Shown here in pieces: positions 60,877-64,000 of a stretch of 64,000 nucleotides of DNA. This stretch comes from Sphingobacteriales bacterium. Its GTDB lineage: Bacteria; Bacteroidota; Bacteroidia; Chitinophagales; Chitinophagaceae. Where the stretch lies: NCBI GenBank assembly GCA_016708305.1, contig JADJGB010000008.1, positions 1-64,000 on the forward strand, written 5' to 3'. How positions within the stretch are numbered: position 1 is the stretch's first letter; the number at the start of each line of letters is the position of its first letter. The position numbers and the translations under genes were made by a program. The notes beneath the pieces are model-generated. The model was not told where the DNA came from. It saw nothing but the letters and a program-made list of their open reading frames with translations, and ran no database searches.

Positions 60877-60935
60877 AGTACCAATAATTATATAAAAGAC
60901 CGAGGCAAGTTCACCGGGTCTAACCTTACTCTTTC

Positions 60936-61043
60936 ATGCAGCTTGTTGCTTTTGGAAAAGTATTTCACTGCAGAATCTCTTTGGCTGTATCGGTTACCGA
61001 TAACGAAAATTTAAAGTGTACCCGACAAGTTTCTGGAATCTTT
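60936..61043 (+). pseudogene. Fragment of an argD-like aminotransferase gene
   Basis: Frame +3 reads LVAFGKVFHCRISLAVSVTD followed by NENLKCTRQVSG. The intact gene at 62881 has IVAFGKAFHGRTSLAVSATD at 63230-63290. At the nucleotide level TTGTTGCTTTxGGxAAAGxA and later bases align well, with the similarity ending soon after. The homologous fragment is only about 100 bases and lacks both ends of the gene. It sits just past the 211-bp repeats and before the PPK2 genes. Confidence 0.55.
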
Positions 61044-61055
61044 GAAACCTGTAAA

Positions 61056-61858
61056 CTAATCCAGGTCTTCAGGCATCAGCACCTGAGGGTCTTTTACCTG
61101 ATAGGGAATCATCTCCAATATGTACTCCAGCACATCAATTCGTGAGCGGGATTTCCGGTTGGTTTTAAAAATTTTCCACGGCGCAATTTCTGTGCTGGTG
61201 TGTTTAAACATTTCTTCTTTATACTGGGTGTATTTATCCCACAACTCCAGTGCATTTTTATCCACATCACTGTATTTCCATTTTTTTAATGGGCTATGAA
61301 TAATTTCCTCAAATCTTTTCTTCTGTTCATCTTTGGTAATGGATAAATATATTTTGAACAGATAGGTTCCTGACTTGATAATCATCTTTTCAAATTCATT
61401 TACCTGTTCCATGAACAACTTGTATTCGACATCTGTACAAAAACCATTTACGGGTTCAACTACTGCGCGGTTGTACCAGCTTCTGTCGAAGAATACCAAC
61501 TCGCCTGCACGTGGTAACTGATTTATATATCTCTGAAAATACCATTGCCCTGCCTCTACCTCATCCGGCTTGGGAAGCGCTACCACCCTGTGCTCGCGTG
61601 GATTCAGATTTTCTACAATACGGCGAATGGTTCCACCTTTGCCTGCCGCATCACGCCCTTCAAACAGTATTACCACTCTTTTATTATGAGCTACCACCCA
61701 GTTTTGAAGTTTGATTAATTCCACCTGCAATTTTTCAAGCCTTCTTTCATATTTTACTAATTTGGCTGCCCTATCCAAATCCAAATTATCCTGTTCGAGC
61801 AGTGCAAGTAGTCCCTTTTTACTGTTTAATATTTCAAGTTCTTTTCTGTAAACTGCAT
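61056..61858 (-). CDS. Polyphosphate kinase 2 family protein, start frameshifted
   Basis: About 267 residues. The kinase core has Walker A VVILFEGRDAAGKGGTIRRI, Walker B ELVFFDRSWYNRAVVEPVNG and the lid-type segment HSPLKKWKYSDVDKNALELW. The N-terminal piece MQFTEKELEILNSKKGLLAL is recovered across a shift near 61835. PPK2 enzymes transfer phosphate between polyphosphate and nucleotides; the class (NMP or NDP) cannot be decided here. It lies 19 bases after a second PPK2 gene on the same strand. Confidence 0.87.
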
Positions 61859-61876
61859 ATTATCAAATTTTTCGGC

Positions 61877-62728
61877 CTACTTTTCAAAAGATCCTATCAC
61901 TCGGTAGTATCTATGTACAATGTTCGGGTCAACCAATAAACTTGTTTTGGCCTTTTCCTTTCCTTCATAATTAAATTGCGACAGCACATACCGAATACTT
62001 TCCAATCTAGCCCTTTTTTTGTCATTTGACTCTACAATAATCCAGGGACTGAAACTGGTGTGGGTTCGGGTAAGCATTTGGTCAATATAGTGCGTAAACT
62101 TATTCCAAAGTTTTTGGCCTTGTTCATCCACAGGGCTGTACTTCCACTTTTTTAAAGGATTTTTTAACCTGCTTTTAAAACGATTCAGTTGTTCATCCTT
62201 TGACACATCAAACCATAGTTTTATGATAGTAGTACCCGATTCGTAAAGCATGTGTTCAAATTCAGGAACCTGAACCATAAAGGTTTCATATTGATTAGAA
62301 GTACAAAAACCCATCACCGGCTCCACCACTGCCCTGTTGTACCAGCTACGGTCAAAGAATACAATCTCGCCTCCATTGGGTAATTCTTTAATATATCGGT
62401 TGAAATACCACTGCATTTTTTCAACTTCGGTAGGCCTATTGAGCGCTACCACTCGCATGGCACGTGGGTTAAGGTGCTCCGCAAAACGCCTGATGGTTCC
62501 TCCTTTGCCAGAGGCATCACGGCCTTCAAATATTACAGCTACCTTCTTGTTATTTCTTTGAATCCAATTTTGTAAATTCACCAATTCTCCCTGCAAATGG
62601 TTCAATTCCAATTCGTAAAAATAGGTTGACAGCGCTTCTTCATAAAGAGTATCTTCATGTCTGCTTTTTTTCAGAAAACGAAGCAAATCGTCCTTTTTTG
62701 CCAAGGTTGCAAAATCAAGTAGTTCCAT
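61877..62728 (-). CDS. Polyphosphate kinase 2 family protein
   Basis: Intact at 283 residues. Walker A is VAVIFEGRDASGKGGTIRRF, Walker B is EIVFFDRSWYNRAVVEPVMG, and the lid is KNPLKKWKYSPVDEQGQKLW. The C-terminus extends beyond the neighbour with LLVDPNIVHRYYRVIGSFEK. It shares the fold and most motifs with the next gene but is clearly diverged, so the pair is an old duplication or two acquisitions. The two probably form one transcript. Confidence 0.88.
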   Translation of the reverse strand: MELLDFATLAKKDDLLRFLKKSRHEDTLYEEALSTYFYELELNHLQGELVNLQNWIQRNNKKVAVIFEGRDASGKGGTIRRFAEHLNPRAMRVVALNRPTEVEKMQWYFNRYIKELPNGGEIVFFDRSWYNRAVVEPVMGFCTSNQYETFMVQVPEFEHMLYESGTTIIKLWFDVSKDEQLNRFKSRLKNPLKKWKYSPVDEQGQKLWNKFTHYIDQMLTRTHTSFSPWIIVESNDKKRARLESIRYVLSQFNYEGKEKAKTSLLVDPNIVHRYYRVIGSFEK

Positions 62729-62820
62729 ATTTGCAAATTTACTCCAGTATTGTTACCTGCAAATTAAAAAACGAATATTTTTTCTCCCTATTCGCAATTT
62801 TTTGAGTATTTTTAAAGCCG

Positions 62821-62856
62821 CTGGGCTTGTCTTAAAAGACAGGCTCAGTGTTTTTT
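62821..62856 (+). terminator. Hairpin with T-run before argD
   Basis: CTGGGCTTGTCTT and AGACAGGCTCAG pair with two G-U pairs, separated by a short A-rich loop, followed by GTGTTTTTT. On the plus strand this is a typical intrinsic terminator placed 25-60 bases upstream of the aminotransferase start. As no plus-strand gene ends here, it could act as an attenuator for argD or insulate it from upstream reading. Confidence 0.5.
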
Positions 62857-62880
62857 GTTTAGAAAATAATTATTAATAAG

Positions 62881-64000
62881 ATGAATTTATTCGACGTTTA
62901 CCCTCTTAATAATGTTACCATCGTAAGAGCCAGCGGCTCCACCGTTTGGGACGAAAACGATCAACCTTATCTGGACATGTACGGCGGCCATGCCGTAATC
63001 AGTATTGGGCATACACACCCACATTGGGTGCAGCGAATTGAAAAACAATTGAAAAAATTGCTTTCTATTCTAATTCGATTATTATTCCATTACAAAAAGA
63101 GCTGGCCGAAAAATTAGGAAAAATTTCAGGTAAGGAAGATTATCAGTTGTTTTTGTGCAACTCTGGCGCTGAAGCAAATGAAAATGCTTTGAAACTGGCT
63201 TCCTTTCAAAATGGCAGAAAAAAATCGTTGCTTTCGGCAAAGCATTTCACGGAAGAACCTCGCTGGCTGTTTCGGCTACCGACAATAGAAATTATATTGC
63301 ACCCGTAAATGAAACCGATAATGTTGTATTCCTTCCGTTTAATGATGAAGCGGCTTTGCAACAATATTTTGACCAGCATGGCAATGAGGTTTCATCTGTC
63401 ATCATTTAAGGTATTCAGGGAGTAGGCGGTATCAATGTGGCTACTACCGATTTTTTGCAATTGATAAGACAGCTTTGCGATAAACACGGCGCTGTGTTCA
63501 TTGCCGATAGTGTGCAATGTGGCTATGGCAGAACAGGAAGATTTTTCAGTCATGATTGTGCAGGTGTTAATGCAGACATCTATTCGATGGCCAAAGGCAT
63601 GGGCAACGGATTTCCGGTGGCCGGTATCATAATTGCTCCACATATCAAACCCAAACATTTTCAATTAGGTACTACTTTTGGTGGCAATCATCTGGCTTGT
63701 GCGGCAGCGCTGGCTGTGCTGGAAATAATGGAAGAAGACAACCTGATGGACAACGCCACAAAAATGGGAAACTATCTGATGGAAGAATTGAAAAAAACAG
63801 AACCTCTGAAAAATATTCGTGGCAGAGGTTTAATGATTGGTTTTGACGTGCCGGAGGCAATAGGTACGCTGAGAAAAAATCTTCTCAACAATCAAAATAT
63901 TTTCACAGGCATGGCAAATCCAAATGTCATCCGTGTATTGCCATCATTAGCTTTACAAAAATCAGATGCAGACAAATTTTTGAAAGCAGTAAGATTAGAA
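62881..64000 (+). CDS. argD: Class III aminotransferase (acetylornithine type), frameshifted, 3' end off the window
   Basis: The first 373 codons or so. The start MNLFDVYPLNNVTIVRASGS fits ArgD-type enzymes. Landmarks are YLDMYGGHAVISIGHTHPHW, LFLCNSGAEANENALKLASF, VAFGKAFHGRTSLAVSATD, VFIADSVQCGYGRTGRFFSH and the PLP-binding Lys in IYSMAKGMGNGFPVAG. Shifts lie in A-runs near 63058 and 63225. An in-frame TAA at 63407-63409 stands where VIIEGIQG would have Glu (GAA). Acetylornithine aminotransferase serves arginine synthesis; other class III substrates are possible. Confidence 0.85.

Noticed and set aside
1..64000. tRNA or rRNA genes
   Set aside because: No cloverleaf with a GGTTCAA-type arm and CCA end, and no rRNA segment, could be recognised by eye on either strand.
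1..64000. Programmed frameshifting or stop-codon recoding as the cause of split genes
   Set aside because: The breaks differ in site and direction and those traced are mostly in simple base runs without conserved slippery-site and structure pairs.

Overview
The window is a Bacteroidota chromosome segment, most like the Chitinophagaceae/Sphingobacteriia. The signs are an AT-rich sequence, start codons mostly without Shine-Dalgarno sequences, a Rho with a long charged N-terminal extension, LytTR/LytS pairs, an M43 protease with a GEVED domain, and a CAZyme block of GH43, GH3, GH30, PL10 and a sulfatase. I cannot name the genus. Many otherwise well conserved genes (mnmE, acnA, tadA, rho, nfu, argD) are broken by one-base shifts. 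Those I traced closely often lie at homopolymers, so I read most as sequence errors, annotate each gene across its break and say so. Truncated genes and remnants are called separately as pseudogenes.

Layout. Positions 1-5.79 kb are the integrase-proximal end of an integrative element: XRE regulator, BT4734/DUF3987 primase-like protein, two small HTH proteins and a tyrosine recombinase. It abuts the 3' end of mnmE. From 5.8 to 19 kb runs a core block: mnmE, a Tet-like MFS pump, Nfu, an M23 lipoprotein, a ROK kinase, tadA, sugE, a membrane MutS-family ATPase, dusB, a CPBP protease, cdsA, an MBL hydrolase and an HD phosphohydrolase.

From 19.1 to 31.3 kb lies an accessory region. It holds a decayed AbiE toxin-antitoxin pair, an M43 protease, transposase scraps, a complete AbiE-like pair followed by an uninterrupted 1,606-residue exonuclease-RecQ-UvrD fusion, and a deleted IS66 element. 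The AbiE-like pair and the giant helicase lie between two near-identical 30-bp direct repeats (27/30) about 6.8 kb apart, which suggests one mobile defence cassette. This is the best candidate in the window for an undescribed system.

From 31.4 to 48.1 kb: a steroid-reductase-like membrane enzyme, an SDR, aconitase, an IS4 element, an ORF-deleted group II intron sitting just past the rho terminator, rho, a DUF47-PiT phosphate uptake pair, galE, and two M16 peptidases surrounding a LytTR response regulator and its kinase.

From 48.2 to 58.4 kb: secreted carbohydrate-active enzymes and a GxxExxY protein preceded by short repeats. From 58.4 to 60.9 kb: a hot spot with an IS66 end, a 54-bp palindrome, an IS110-family element with a candidate bridge RNA, and a 211-bp tandem repeat. 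From 60.9 to 64 kb: an argD fragment, two adjacent PPK2 kinases and a partial acetylornithine-type aminotransferase.
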